Source: Maratus speciosus (lineage: Eukaryota > Arthropoda > Arachnida > Araneae > Salticidae). Taken from it: a stretch of DNA of 64,000 bases. Position numbers and translations under genes: made by a program. Position 1 is the stretch's first letter. Every line of letters begins with the position of its first letter. Under the pieces are notes generated by a model. It worked only from the letters and a program-made list of their open reading frames with translations, did not search any database and was not told the DNA's origin. Location: NCBI GenBank assembly GCA_963932465.1, contig OZ010794.1, positions 440,325,502-440,389,501 on the forward strand. The letters run 5' to 3'. Shown piece by piece: positions 44,830-56,124 of the stretch.

Positions 44830-45870
44830 TTCTATATAAATCAAATCGACTGTAACCAAAATTAAATGACAATCTATTCTTTCTTAAGATATAGCTATCG
44901 CGGATATCCTGATAAACAGAGCATATAGAAGCGACACTGGTTGGACAGTATACACCAAAACGTAAGCAGCGTCTGTTTATGTCAAGGTCTAACAAAATAT
45001 GAAATTTGTTGGAATTCCTTTCTTGGGATATAGCTATGGCGGAAATTGCAGAACAAAAAATTTAGTCAGAGCCTGACCAATGCAGGGGCATGCGGGGAAG
45101 CTGCTCTTGCCCCCCCCCCCCCCATGGGAATAGTCAGGAGTTTCATTCTAAGGTGTCAAATGGTTAAAATTAGCAAAAAGTGATCAAAATTCATATATTT
45201 TGAAACATTTAGGAAGGGAGTGAGGTCCCACTTCCCCTCTCTGCTTCCCGTACCTCCTCCACCCACGCAAAAGAGCGAACTATATTATTAGAAAACTAAT
45301 GAATAAAATTTTATTTAAACAACTTGGTATTCTATTGTTTTCACGAGAAATTCTTTATTGGTGTTTTCCTCATAACGAGGCAAGTTAAAACCATTAATTA
45401 TGACCAATTGGGGCCATTTTCTTTCAGACATCTTATAACAAACCTATATCTGCAAAGTAAAAATTTGCAAACAAATACTTCTGTCAACCAAAATATAATT
45501 TTTTCTATTGTTAACCTACTGGTATTTTTTCTTACAGCAGTGACCATCTTTTTGTGATACTCTGCATATACTCGTATATGTGAATAGTACCTGGTACGAA
45601 ATTTATGCATACATACATTGTGTATGAAGTTTAGCCACTTACAAATTATTCGCGAAAAATTTCTATGGATAGATAGAAAGGGGCCTCCGGAATGATGCTT
45701 TCCCCGGGGTCCTAGATAGCTTAAACCGGGTCCTGAAGATAACAGCGCGACTTGTTAGGCGATTTACACCAAAACCTAATCAGCGTCTGTTTATGTCAAG
45801 GTCTAACAGAACAGAAAGTTTTATTAATTTCAGTCCATTAATTCTTGAGACAAAGGGCATATAAAATTTA
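44830..45870 (+). repeat. Family E ~145-bp units, split by a hAT-like element
   Basis: ACACCAAAACGTAAGCAGCG (44949) and ACACCAAAACCTAATCAGCG (45766), each followed by TCTGTTTATGTCAAGGTCTAAC, mark two units homologous to 3240-3765. A 670-bp element separates them. Confidence 0.65.
45067..45735 (+). mobile_element. Probable hAT element (CAGAGCCTGACCAATGC)
   Basis: The start CAGAGCCTGACCAATGCAGG and the end GCTTAAACCGGGTCCTG are related to the ends of the hAT at 5097-5761. It interrupts a tandem repeat. The flanking octamers do not match, so the target duplication has decayed or the ends are off by a few bases. It contains a C-run (45107-45123). Non-coding. Confidence 0.55.
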
Positions 45871-45871
45871 T

Positions 45872-45945
45872 GTTACATACATACATACATACAAACATAC
45901 ATACATACATACATACAAACATACATACATACATACATACAAACA
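45872..45945. repeat. (ACAT)n microsatellite
   Basis: ACAT/ACAA tetranucleotides for about 74 bases. The frame through it reads a HTYIHT repeat and is not a gene. Confidence 0.9.
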
Positions 45946-46978
45946 AACCGATTCACGGACAGACATTTTCTAAAAACAATCGTGTTCAGCACCGTGTTAA
46001 TCAGATTTCTTTCAGTCGTTTTTCAGAAATGTGTTGGGGGCTTGTTTTTAATCTAAAAATTACTCTCTCACTACATGGCCTATTACAGATACATTTATGT
46101 TATTTTAAAACAATTATTTAAATCTGCAAAAGCAAGCGAAAATACAGTAAAAAGCACGTGCGCATAAGATTGACAGAAGAAAAATCAAAATGACAATATT
46201 TTAAATTAACTTTTCACATTATGTAATACTCGACGACACTGAATTTGGCTGCATGTCAAATTTTATTATTTTTTACAAGCATGGAATCATTCCTTCTTCT
46301 ATTTCTTTTTTTGTTTCTTTTCCTCTCTAGAATTATTTTTGGTAGAATTGCTTTATGTCATTCGTCGTGACAAATTTTTAAATTATGGTTAAAATTGAAT
46401 TTTAATCATTTCCTTATGAAAGGAAGCTATACAATTCGACATAACCTTATATGTATTTTTAAAATTTTTCTTTACGCATTAGATTTTGATAATTTCTAGT
46501 TCCATATTTCTTCTTCTTCTACTTCTTTTTTTTTTCTTCTTATGTGCATTGTAGATTAGCTTCAATATTAAGCACGAAACGAGTTTTCGAGTTTTTTTAT
46601 AATTAGTATTGGGGGGGGGGGGGGGTGTTATTAAAAAACATAAAATAATAATGTAATAGTTTGTAATTAAGTTACAATAATGTCACGTTCAATTACATAG
46701 TTTTACTTCATGTTTGTCTATTTACAGACATTAAAATATTTTTATACTTAAAAATCATGTAGGTTGTCATTAAAACTACTTTAACTGCCTTCCGAACTAA
46801 AGAAGTCAGACTTACAAACAGTGTTATGTGTTCATAGAAATCTTAAAAGAATCCTCAAAGAATGCAGGTGATTTTATGACTAATAATGCAGAATCAACAG
46901 GTAGTATTAGCACTTTATGTAAAAAATTAATCAGCCTAAGTTAAACCTTTGATCACATTGTTCATGCTGCCATAGACT
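45946..46978. other. Unassigned AT-rich sequence
   Basis: No gene is recognised. It contains TTCTTCTTCT tracts near 46509 and a G-run at 46611-46625. Confidence 0.45.
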
Positions 46979-46982
46979 TTAA

Positions 46983-47478
46983 CTCTTTATATACTGAGGG
47001 TACTTATAAGTACCATTAAATAACTTATTATAAAATTCCTTTAATACATCGTTTAGTAGTAATACGGTTTAGAATGAATTAAGATGCATTATTTTATCTT
47101 GTTCCAAAAGCGTTATTGGTTACACAAAACAAAAATATTTTTAAAAGGACGATTTATTTTGCCTTTGCATCTTTTCAGCTTTCTTTGCTCTGGGGGGGGG
47201 GGGGGATTTTCCAATTCGGAAATATTTCTATATTTCTATTGTAAGAACCTTATTTTTGTACATTTCCTAATTCTGCAAAATACTAAGAAAAATAATTAAA
47301 ATAAAAGATTTGAGTAGGGTTATAAATCTTGCACAAAATCCCTATAAATTCAAATTTAATTAATCCTTCTAAAATTTATTAAATGATTATGTAAATCTTC
47401 TAATGTAGTTTCAAAAATTCACGAAAAATGCTTTAGAAGATAAAATTTTCATGAATTCATATTTCAGAACATAAAGAG
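46983..47478. mobile_element. TTAA-flanked MITE (CTCTTTAT ends), 496 bp
   Basis: TTAA lies on both sides (46979-46982 and 47479-47482). Ends are CTCTTTATATACTGA and TTCAGAACATAAAGAG. The interior is AT-rich with a G-run (47193-47204). This is a single copy in the window, so the boundary rests on the inverted ends and TTAA only. Confidence 0.6.
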
Positions 47479-47754
47479 TTAAATTTAGACCGGTCCACTT
47501 TGAAGAAAGATATAGAAATATAGTTTATAATTCTATTAAAGCTCTCTCGCTAACTTTGTTTATTATCTATCTTATCAAAACTCAAAGCTATTTTAAGACC
47601 AAAATAAACAAATGTACGCATGTGGCAAATTAGCTTTGTAACCTTTTCCATTTTAAAGACAAATTGAACAAGTTCAGGATAGACAAGTGGTCTAAAACAC
47701 CAAATTTAAGCTTTAGTTCTCAAAAGAGAGCGTGGGCTCAAACTTAACTCTTAA

Positions 47755-48440
47755 GGGATCAGGGACACATTTTAAAATAACTTTTATTTATTGAGCTAAA
47801 ATTTTAAAAATTTTTGTGATGGTTAACCATATTATTTGTAAGCAAAATCACATGATGAAATTTCTTATAATTTAAAAATTAAATAAAAATTAAAAATTAA
47901 TTAAAAAAGTCGGATAATTTAAAATCGTTATAACTCGAAATATTACTTGTAGAATTCCAATTTGTTTTCATCTAAAGAAACAGAAATATATAAATTTTAA
48001 TTCTGATTCAGCATTTTTTAAAATATTAATTTAAATAAAAAAAATGATGTAACTTAAAAAAAAAATCATATTTTCAAAAGTAAATATTTTTTTTTCAAAT
48101 TTTCTGAATCAAAATTAAAGTAAAATAATAGAAAAAGACATTTTCCATGTTTGAAGCAATTATCTTCAACGGTTCTCGACTTATAACAATTTAAATACGA
48201 GAAATGGTGAAAATACCCATCCTGAAGAAAAACGAATTTTCACAAGAAGTTGTTTCTATGACAACTATTGCTTGAAAGTTAGATTTTGAAAACAAGCCAA
48301 AACGAAAAAATTAACATTTTCTGTTCCAATTAAGATAGAAACATGATTTAAACGTTATTTTAAGCAGACAGCAACAGAGTAATTTTTAATGCAATAAATT
48401 TTTTTCAGGAAATTTGAAGATTTATGTTTTCCAGTCCTCC
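47755..48440 (-). mobile_element. TTAA-flanked MITE, family B, copy 2
   Basis: TTAA lies on both sides (47751-47754 and 48441-48444). It is homologous in reverse to 34123-35435 without the Tigger insertion, and gives the empty site for it. The left end GGGATCAGGGACAC and the right end CCAGTCCTCC are diverged from each other. Confidence 0.65.
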
Positions 48441-48752
48441 TTAACAGAAGACTACAGTACTATTGGCTTCCAGATAATTAATTATACTATATATTAATTA
48501 AATATTTTAATTGAGAAGGAAAATTTAGTGTTAGAGGATTTGTATTTGTTGGTTTTCTATTCAACTGCTCTATAATTTATTAACCCATTAAAGCCTAGCG
48601 TTGCCTCAGTGTAATAGCGTATCTGCCTATACGTTTGTTGTTTGTGCACCAGTATTTGTGAAGAAAAATATTGGCTTTCTTTGATGATCGAAACTCCGCG
48701 ATGAAATAAGATAAAAATTTCTATTCTGAAAAAGGTGGTACGAAATGTAGTA

Positions 48753-49489
48753 CAGTAGTGAAACCCCGATTTAACGTTATCCAAAGGACCATACATAAAC
48801 AACGTTATATGCGGGAAAACGTTAAATCGGGGTAAGACGAAAGCAAAACACTGAGAGTAAAAGAAAGACTAATTTAGGTAAGATACATTTCCTTTTTTGA
48901 TTTACAATGATTTAAACATAATTTTTCTAAATTATGTTTTCAAGAATTAGGTTATTTTATTTTACGTATTGTTTTCAGTAGCTACAACACAAATCTAAAC
49001 TTAGAGGACATTTTTTGTAAGCTTTTTTATTGGTCTTCACTATTTCAAAGGATTAATCTATATTTACCACTCTATTTTACACTCTAAAATTAATAAAAAA
49101 TTTCTAACGAATGCTATCAGTTTCGTTCTAGTACAAAAAGCATAATCCGATAAATTAAAAAAAGTATTGGTGCGGATGGAAGAGAGGAGGGTTTTCGAAT
49201 ATTGCACCCGCTGTTGGTAAGAAAGACAAAAATAGGAGATATTTCGAATATTGAGCGTATTGATAAAAAAAATTATTTATTTTCATCACAATTTTTGACA
49301 TTTTTACAAAAATTTCGTTGAGTTTTTAGCGCTGAAAAAACGCTAAATGCGGGAAAATTCAAAATGATAACGTTAAATCCGGGATTTTTTTAACATTACA
49401 AATATAGGAAATTAATTGGGACTAGTCAAAAATGACGTTATATGTGGGAAATCGTTAAATAGGAGTTACGGTAAATCGAGGTTTCACTG
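48753..49489. mobile_element. Tigger-like TIR element (GTGAAACCCCGATTTAACG)
   Basis: It runs from CAGTAGTGAAACCCCGATTT to GTAAATCGAGGTTTCACTG with TA on both sides (48751-48752 and 49490-49491). Near each end are further copies of GGGAAAA(A/C)CGTTAAAT, giving multi-part inverted ends. 737 bp; no transposase. Confidence 0.8.
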
Positions 49490-50123
49490 TATTTCCATTT
49501 TAAAGAGAAAATAATATTAATCTTTTATGGGTTAAGGGAGGGGAGAAAGGGAAATCCGAACCGTAGCTCCAAGCAGTAAGCCTGATGGAGTGTTTTCCAA
49601 CGGATGGCCAAAACTCATTTGCTATAGTTCATCCTTTTAACAGCAGTTTTAAAAAGATATGTCAATGTTTATATTTATGCTTCAGTAACTCAAAAAGCTT
49701 GTAAGATTCTCAATATAGCTGTTTCATTCAAAATATGACGATTTATAATAAATACAAAATATTAGTAACAAAGCACTACTTGTAATAACTATAATACCAA
49801 TAATAATAAAGATAACAATTAGGGATTGACCGAATACCGAATAGTTGATTCGGTATTCGGTGGTTCGGCATGTAAACCGAATATTCGGCTTCGGCCGAAT
49901 ACTTTTAAGTATTCGGCCGAATAATTGCATATAAGTATTTTCTGAGAAGTAGAAGAATTCTCTTTTACTTAGCAGAAGAATAGGCTAAACAATGAGTTTC
50001 AATATGATGTGATTGAGTTCAGAATTCAGCTGCACTACAAAAAACAAGTCAAAGGCCATTTTTAATTTTAAAAAACTTTTTCCTTCCTAAAATAGTCTAC
50101 ATAGGTGTGAAATCAAAACGACC

Positions 50124-50165
50124 GTCTACAATCTCTCTATTCTAAAAAAAAGTAACTACCGCTGT

Positions 50166-50198
<33 letters not shown>

Positions 50199-50900
50199 TT
50201 TTTATTTTTTTGTGACCGGAGGCCTTTCTTCGTTAATATTAACAAAAATAATGCATACAAAAATATGAAAATCGGTGGTTTTATACAGAAATGCTTGATA
50301 AACACGCTGATGCAGACAGTTTTCAAATCGAAGGATTATTTTAAGAGTTATTTAATGCTAAAGTTGGACAAAATCGTTCCACTAAAAAAGTTTTATAGCA
50401 GCAAAAACTAGACATGACAGTGTAATCATTTTTAGATCATTTTATGCGTTAGAATTTGCCGGAGTGCAGATTGCATTAATTTTTTTATTTTGACTCATTT
50501 TTTCAGGTTTTATTTCTATTTTAAATTCAAATTTTCAGCATTTCTAGAGATATTTTTTACAGATTTCAGAAAATTGTACTAATTTAAACTGTTGCCAACT
50601 GTATAAAAAGCGCAAGCAATAATGTTTGCTTCAAATTAAAAAGTTATTTACACGTGACTATTATAAACAGGAAAAAAACTTTCAAATTAAAATTAAATAA
50701 TTACATATAAAAAGCAGGAACTTATTAAAAATTACGTCATAAAAAGTATACACGTGAATTTCAAAAGAGAAAGGATATTGTAAAATAATAAATTCATTAA
50801 CATGCGTTAGAAGTCTTAGGAGAAATTACGTCATATTTACGTCACATTATAGTTATTACATAAAATGAACACAAAATAATATTGCAAAAAAGTTTAAATT
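50124..50900 (+). repeat. Dispersed repeat shared with 56328-57150
   Basis: Blocks TCTCT(A/G)TTCTAAAAAAAA, TTTTGTGAC(C/G)GGAGGCCTTTCT, GATAAACACGCTGA(T/A)GCAGACAG and TTTTAAGAGTTATTTAATG-like recur in order at both places. No coding potential is recognised. Confidence 0.65.
50168..50197. repeat. (GCC)n trinucleotide tract
   Basis: About ten GCC/CCG triplets inside the hAT-like element, strikingly GC-rich for the region. The sister repeat at 56380 lacks the expansion. Confidence 0.9.
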
Positions 50901-51406
50901 TAGAAATTGCGCTAGACATTTATTTGATAATTTGAGAATTAATTTAAAATGTCTCATTTAAAAGAACTTTCTTTTCGCTTTGTTAAAAAATACCAGGAGA
51001 TAAAGACTCTCTTTACTTAATTCCTTTTATATTAGCTTATTTTGAAATGTTGTTACACGTGTATACGTCATCAAGTTATTTTTATTTCGATGTTTTATTT
51101 GTGTTTTTATTAATGTTGTACGAATTTATTTGTACTTTCGTTATTTAAAATAAAAATTATATCAATTTGTATAATTTGGCGAGTGGTTTGGCGATTTATA
51201 TAATTTGGCGAAATTGGTCGACAGGATAATCAAGTAGTACCGCAGCGGATTTGGCGTTAAAATTCCCCAATCAAAGAGAAATGAATAGAAATTCGTTTAT
51301 AGGGAGATCGCCACTGTTTTGTAAATTCTAATTCAATCTTTCAAAATCTTTTTAAAGCCGATCAAATTAGCGTGCATTTAGAGTCTGCGGGCGTCTGGAC
51401 GGGGGT

Positions 51407-51442
51407 TGGCGAGCGTAGCTCGTAGGGGGCCGAGCCCCCTAG
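51407..51442 (+). mobile_element. Helitron-type 3' terminus (two hairpins, CTAG)
   Basis: GCGAGC-GTA-GCTCGT is followed at once by AGGGGGC-CGA-GCCCCCT and ends CTAG, then T. Paired GC-rich hairpins ending CTAG(T) are typical of some animal Helitron 3' ends. The 5' end was not identified. Confidence 0.4.
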
Positions 51443-52363
51443 TAGAGAGAAAAAAAAGTAAGGAAGATGCGCATCTTTCCCTTATCATTTAATTTTATTT
51501 ACTTCTACATTAGTTTTTTTTATTTAAATTTATTTAATGTGTATTTTCTTTAATATACACATCAAATAAGTATATCACAGTTCATATCCGTATATCTAAG
51601 GTGCATATTAAAGAAAATACACACATCAAATAAGTGTACCCGTATGCCTATCCTATAGCTTTTATAACCATTATATCAAAATCGCTCAAATTTCTTTTCT
51701 TCATCACCACAGTGTTAAAATATTAATCAAAATATAAATATTCTATCAATAATTTGACAGAAAATAGTTAAATGTACAAATTTATGATACCTTTTGTATT
51801 TTGAGAACATTCCTATTCAATATGTTTATAATTAGACATAGACAATCAGTAAATCAGCTTAATAACAACATCGTTTCTTTGTATTTGAATGAACTTTTGT
51901 TTTTCTGATAATCCTTATCCTTAATAATGCCCTGTATAGTTTAATACTTTCATAGGTTATTTTTGGGTATTGACTAGTGATAAAATAATAAAAAAATAAG
52001 TGATGGGTTAAGGAATTTGTGAGTGGAAAGAAGTCATTAAATTTTTTTGTGTAATTAGATTTAAGAATAAAAATGTAACAGAAATTAATTATTGAGAATT
52101 TAATTTCAATTAAAGCTTATTAAAAGAGCTAATATATTCAAAAATGCATATTAAAAAGTTTCAAGTATTCGGTTGCCGAATACCGAAGCTTCTACAGACA
52201 CTTCGACAGAAGCTTCGGTATTCGGCAAAATTGCTGCTTCGGTCAATCCCTAATAACAACAACAATAATAATAATAATTAATTAATATACCTATATGAAA
52301 ACTACTTACAATGGAAACAAAGACGATAACAACAAAAAAAAATAATAATAAAATAAATACAAT

Positions 52364-52650
52364 TCATAAACCATCGTTTAAAGAAGTGTCTGAGAGATAT
52401 GGATAATTATTTCTAAACAAGACTTCATTTTTCTCTGCAAATCTCATTAGTGCTGATATTCTGTTCATAAGAACATGACTTTCACTAATATAATTAATCC
52501 AATCCGGAATCGCCATACTTCTGTGTTTTTTAACCTGGTAATATGTTGCCAAAGGACAATCCAGTACGTAGTGCAGTGAGGTGGAGGGAGACCACATACA
52601 CAAAGAGGGGTATCACGTTTACCTATCAAAACTTACCATCCAACAATTAA
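52364..52650 (-). pseudogene. Non-LTR retrotransposon C-terminal fragment
   Basis: On the minus strand one frame ends RDTPLCVCG. The next frame continues TSLHYVLDCPLATYYQ through ALMRFAEKNEVLFRNN. A Cys-x-Cys-Gly ... His-Tyr-Val-(L/F)-x-x-Cys-Pro arrangement is the C-terminal zinc-knuckle-like region of jockey-type LINE proteins. A frameshift lies between the two cysteine clusters. No reverse transcriptase motifs remain. Confidence 0.45.
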
Positions 52651-52734
52651 AAAATACTTTCGCAACCTTCTCTCTGGGTCATCTTCAATTTACTGCTGCT
52701 TTTCTTCATTGCCTCTCATTTGATTCAAGCCTTT

Positions 52735-53052
52735 CCAGGTCTTTTTCTTAAATTCAAAAGGCTGCGCCATTGGTTATCCATTGTGGCGAGCAACATGTCG
52801 TTGCAAACCACTGAATTCGCCGTTGTAATCTCAATAGCTCCACGCATTAATGTGTACTTTCGATTATTATAATTTGCTAGTTCCTTTAAATAAGTCTATA
52901 AATTTTAACGATTGACCGTTAAAATTTATCTGTATTAAGGATTTATTATTTAATCGTGTTATTGCTGCACTGTCTTTATTTAATCTTGTATCTCTTTCAT
53001 GTTCGTTAATTCTTTCCTCTATTTTTCGATTAGTCATACCTATATGAGGCAT
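52735..53052 (-). pseudogene. Penelope-like retroelement fragment: GIY-YIG endonuclease region
   Basis: The minus-strand frame has HIGMTNRKIEERINEHERDT, then KDSAAITRLN. This matches the YIG half, conserved Arg and Glu-His region of the GIY-YIG nuclease found at the C-terminus of Penelope-like elements. After a stop and frameshift, RKYTLMRGAIEITTANSVVC, then NQWRSLLN resembles the end of the same domain. The GIY half and the reverse transcriptase are missing, so this is a 5'-truncated, broken relic. An unrelated dispersed repeat (53055-53290) adjoins its 5' side. Confidence 0.6.
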
Positions 53053-53054
53053 TC

Positions 53055-53290
53055 TCACATAATTTTGACTTTTAAGTCCCTGAATAATAATTTTTATTTT
53101 AGTACATATTCTTGATTTTTATTTTATTTCTTATGTTGGAAAATATGTTATTGCATGATTATAACACAATATTAACGAGATAAATAAGTTTTGGACGATG
53201 TTGGGGGTTAAAATGTATCATGAAATTCCTTACCGTCCTATGTCCCTGATGCTGATTTTTAAGTTTGGAGCTGTCTGTATAAAATTCTTT
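53055..53290 (-). repeat. Dispersed repeat shared with 10040-10325
   Basis: Collinear, inverted relative to the other copy. The match stops at GTGAGAATGC, where the Penelope-like fragment begins. Confidence 0.6.
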
Positions 53291-53442
53291 CAAACCGTTT
53301 TCAAACAAATTGTATAGGAATGTAAAGTCGTGGGAAAAAAAGTAAACACCCCTACTAACTCTGCAACTACTTGTAATAAAAGAAAGTTACTGGTGCCAAA
53401 CGATTGGAAATAAAGTCTACTTTTAAATGATGTATATCAAAT

Positions 53443-53760
53443 TTGCTTAAAGGGCCATCTACAGATTCGAAACCAGACCAAACTTTATTTTTTCAATGGC
53501 AACACCCAATTTTGACAATACTTTCTAAATCTGCGGTTCAAACTATGCCTAGAAACGAATTTCCAAGTCATTTGGTTGATAAGTTATTGAATTATAAACA
53601 TTCAAAACTTAGAGCTTCTAATGTTAAATTACGTTTTCATATTTTTATTAATAGCTCCTGTAATTATAATCCTGATGTGATGATTTTTTTGTGTGGTTAT
53701 ATTACAAAAAAACCCAAGCATAAATGCATCGAATTTGTAATTAAAAAAATTATAATATGA
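53443..53760 (+). CDS. Unrecognised 105-codon ORF
   Basis: A long frame for this composition, with LFFQWQHPILTILSKSA, a KLLNYKHSKLRASNVKLRFH segment and a terminal GYITKKPKHKC. There is no signal peptide, no obvious domain and no recognisable splice context. The same frame may extend upstream past a stop (VPNDWK before 53430). It could be a decayed retroelement piece or a chance ORF. Confidence 0.25.
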   Translation: MLKGPSTDSKPDQTLFFQWQHPILTILSKSAVQTMPRNEFPSHLVDKLLNYKHSKLRASNVKLRFHIFINSSCNYNPDVMIFLCGYITKKPKHKCIEFVIKKIII

Positions 53761-53769
53761 ATTATGAAA

Positions 53770-55110
53770 TTAAAATTTAAAAACAAATATTAATTGCAAC
53801 CTGCAATTTCTTTAAATAGATTCATATTTATCATTTCCTGCTAGCGTAGATGGTTGCCATCGTCAATATGACGTCAGCGTTACTCATGAAAATGTTTTTG
53901 CTTTATAATATAGATATTCAATAAATGAGAAATTTTTGTCCATTTATCGCCATCTGTATTAAAGATATTCCGAATAAGAACGATAGCTGAAAAATGTTTA
54001 ATCACTATTACTCTAATAAATTAATGTACTTTTATTAGCGTATAAGTGATCCAATTATGAAAATTTGTGACTGTCCATATTTATTTGAAACTGTCGTTAT
54101 TTTTCCTCTTTCCGATTTTTTTTTTTAAATATAGAAAGAAAATGCTATTGCTGTTTTTTAAGTGCTATTATGAAGTTTTGTTTGAAACAATTCACAGGAA
54201 TATACTAAATATTCGTTTTTAGTTGTGTTGTAATTCCTGATTAGTCAAATATTTTAGGTTGGAGTTTGATAGTTTAATATTTTAGGCATTCTGCCAGCAG
54301 TGTTGCTTTTTAGTTACAGTTTCTTTAAGCAGCCATTCTTTTAAATAGTGCAGTTGTTTTGACACTGTAACTGTCTGTTAGACAGTAATTGCGAGAGTTT
54401 ATCAGACATCTAAAATAGAGTAGATGACCTTTTACTTCACCTGCTCACACGTGTGGCAAATTCTTTTAAAAGAAAACCAATTGCCAACAAGGCAGTGCCA
54501 CGAATTTCCGTATTCGACAAACACTATTGGATGCTGACTATACATTTCCTATATAATTGTATATCCAAGAAGGTTAAGGTAACGAACGAGGAGATTATCT
54601 TTAACAATCTAAATTAATTTTCAGTTTAAAGACATATTTAACAGGAGATTTTAATAAGACTGTTTCTATTTCTTGTCCCCCCAAGTGAACAGAACACGCA
54701 AAAATTCATTCTCAATTTTAATAGAACTGATTTAAGTGTTCCGAACTCTCCAGTATTTGGAATTTTAATTTTTCATTTTACAGCCAGGCATGTAAAGCAG
54801 GTGGTCAAAGTCTTGGCGGGCCACATTTGGTCTTCCGACAAGTAGTTTGTGGACCGCCAAGACTTTGATATACTGAAAGTGCTTTTAATTCGGTTGTTGG
54901 GAAGGTTGCACACATGCTTGCACTGGTAAATAGGTCATAGACACGACAGAAAGTATACGTATATAGACAGATATAAATCAATTCCATCTAGCACGTAAAA
55001 GTATAATTATTTAGTGACTGAATTTTAATAGTGACTCTATCGGCTGAATACGAACTCTTTGCAATAATTAATAAACTTTTATCAAAACTGGTATTTTATC
55101 TCAACAATAC
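53770..55110. other. Unassigned AT-rich sequence
   Basis: Apart from the hairpin at 54807-54869 I see nothing. The 60-codon minus frame at 54805-54987 overlaps the hairpin and is not a gene. Confidence 0.45.
54807..54869. repeat. 63-bp hairpin with ~20-bp stem
   Basis: TCAAAGTCTTGGCGG-G-CCACA pairs with TGTGG-A-CCGCCAAGACTTTGA, mismatched at only one place, around a loop of about 21 bases. It may be the collapsed end of a hAT-type element (the GGGCCACATTTGGTC wording is common there), or a transcribed hairpin. Confidence 0.65.
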
Positions 55111-55116
55111 ATTTAA

Positions 55117-56124
55117 GGGGTCTCAAGATTCTTAAAGTTTCAAAATTTAATTTTTTTTTTCTTTTTAGATATTAAACTCCTACCTTTCCTGAACATTTTG
55201 ATGTAATTATTTCCAGGAAATTTCCACTAGAACAGAAGATATAGCTTTTAGAATTATACCCACAGAATAGCTGAAGCAGCATTTACGAAACTTTGAAGCC
55301 ATTTTTCTCCAAATGACGTTTTTGGACATAACGCACAGGATATCTCAAAAACAGCTGAATATTTTTTCATGAAGTTTTCAAAACGTATGTTTATTGTTAG
55401 TCTGTATAAACTGAACCTAAACTTTTATTTTTATTGTTCAAAAAAAAATATTTTTTTAGGGGATTATACAGTTGAAATTTTCAAAATTTTGTACTAGCTA
55501 AATACAGCTTTGTATTAAAAATATAAAAATGCTTTAAATACAAATTTATTTAGATTCAGGGTAATTATTACAATCTGGAGTATAATTAGGCGCAAACAAT
55601 TTCATTCTTATTGTAAAATTCATTTTGTAATCCTGCGCGTAAGCTGTCATACCAATTTCCTGCTCGACAAATGTCCGACAGTTTGGACCCTCCTATGAAT
55701 ACTAATTCTGCATCTTGAAATTTTTTAAATGCGTGCAATGAATGAGCATACTTATATCTGTCATCCTAATTAAATTTGTGTTTTTAAATCATATACACTG
55801 TAAAAAAAAATAATGCCAGTTTTCCGGTAGGAATCGGAAAGATAGTTGCCCTTATCGTACCGGAATAATTTTCAACTCAGCTCGAAATAAAATCCGTAAA
55901 ATCGGAATAAAATCCTTAAAATACCGTTATACTATTTCCTTATTTTTACGGTTTTTATTCCGAGCTGGGTCGGAAATTATTCCGGTACGATAAGGGCAAC
56001 TATTTTTCCGATTCCTACCGGAAAACTGGCATTATTTTTTTTACAGTGTACATTATAAATTATTAAATGTTGAAAATGGTCCTTTTTCTTTCTTTTTTTC
56101 CAATTTTAAGAGTCCTAAGACCCC
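55117..56124 (+). mobile_element. TTAA-flanked MITE, family I, copy 3, with nested fold-back
   Basis: TTAA lies on both sides (55113-55116 and 56125-56128). Ends are GGGGTCTCAAGATTCTTAA and AAGAGTCCTAAGACCCC. It is collinear with 2130-2884 except for the fold-back element at 55796-56048. Confidence 0.85.
55796..56048. mobile_element. Fold-back MITE (CACTGTAAAA ends), 253 bp
   Basis: Almost the whole element is an inverted repeat: AATGCCAGTTTTCCGGTAGG is mirrored by CCTACCGGAAAACTGGCATT, and GTACCGGAATAATTTTC by GAAATTATTCCGGTAC, leaving a centre of only ~70 bases. TA lies on both sides. The uninterrupted sister at 2811-2820 reads TCATATACAT, proving a TA duplication and precise insertion. 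Confidence 0.9.

Larger units (their letters stand above)
49820..52252. mobile_element. hAT-like element, 2.43 kb
   Basis: The ends TAGGGATTGACCGAATACCG and GCTTCGGTCAATCCCTA are inverted, and the flanks ATAACAAT / ATAACAAC match at 7 of 8. The subterminal regions are dense in CCGAATA/TATTCGG and CTTCGG motifs in both orientations. An 8-bp duplication and TAGGG-type ends fit hAT. The interior (49930-52160) has no recognisable transposase. It contains a (GCC)n tract, a segment shared with 56330-56900 and a double-hairpin terminus at 51407-51442, so it has itself been invaded. Confidence 0.75.

Noticed and set aside
45870..46121. HTYIHT-repeat ORF
   Set aside because: Translation of an (ACAT)n microsatellite.
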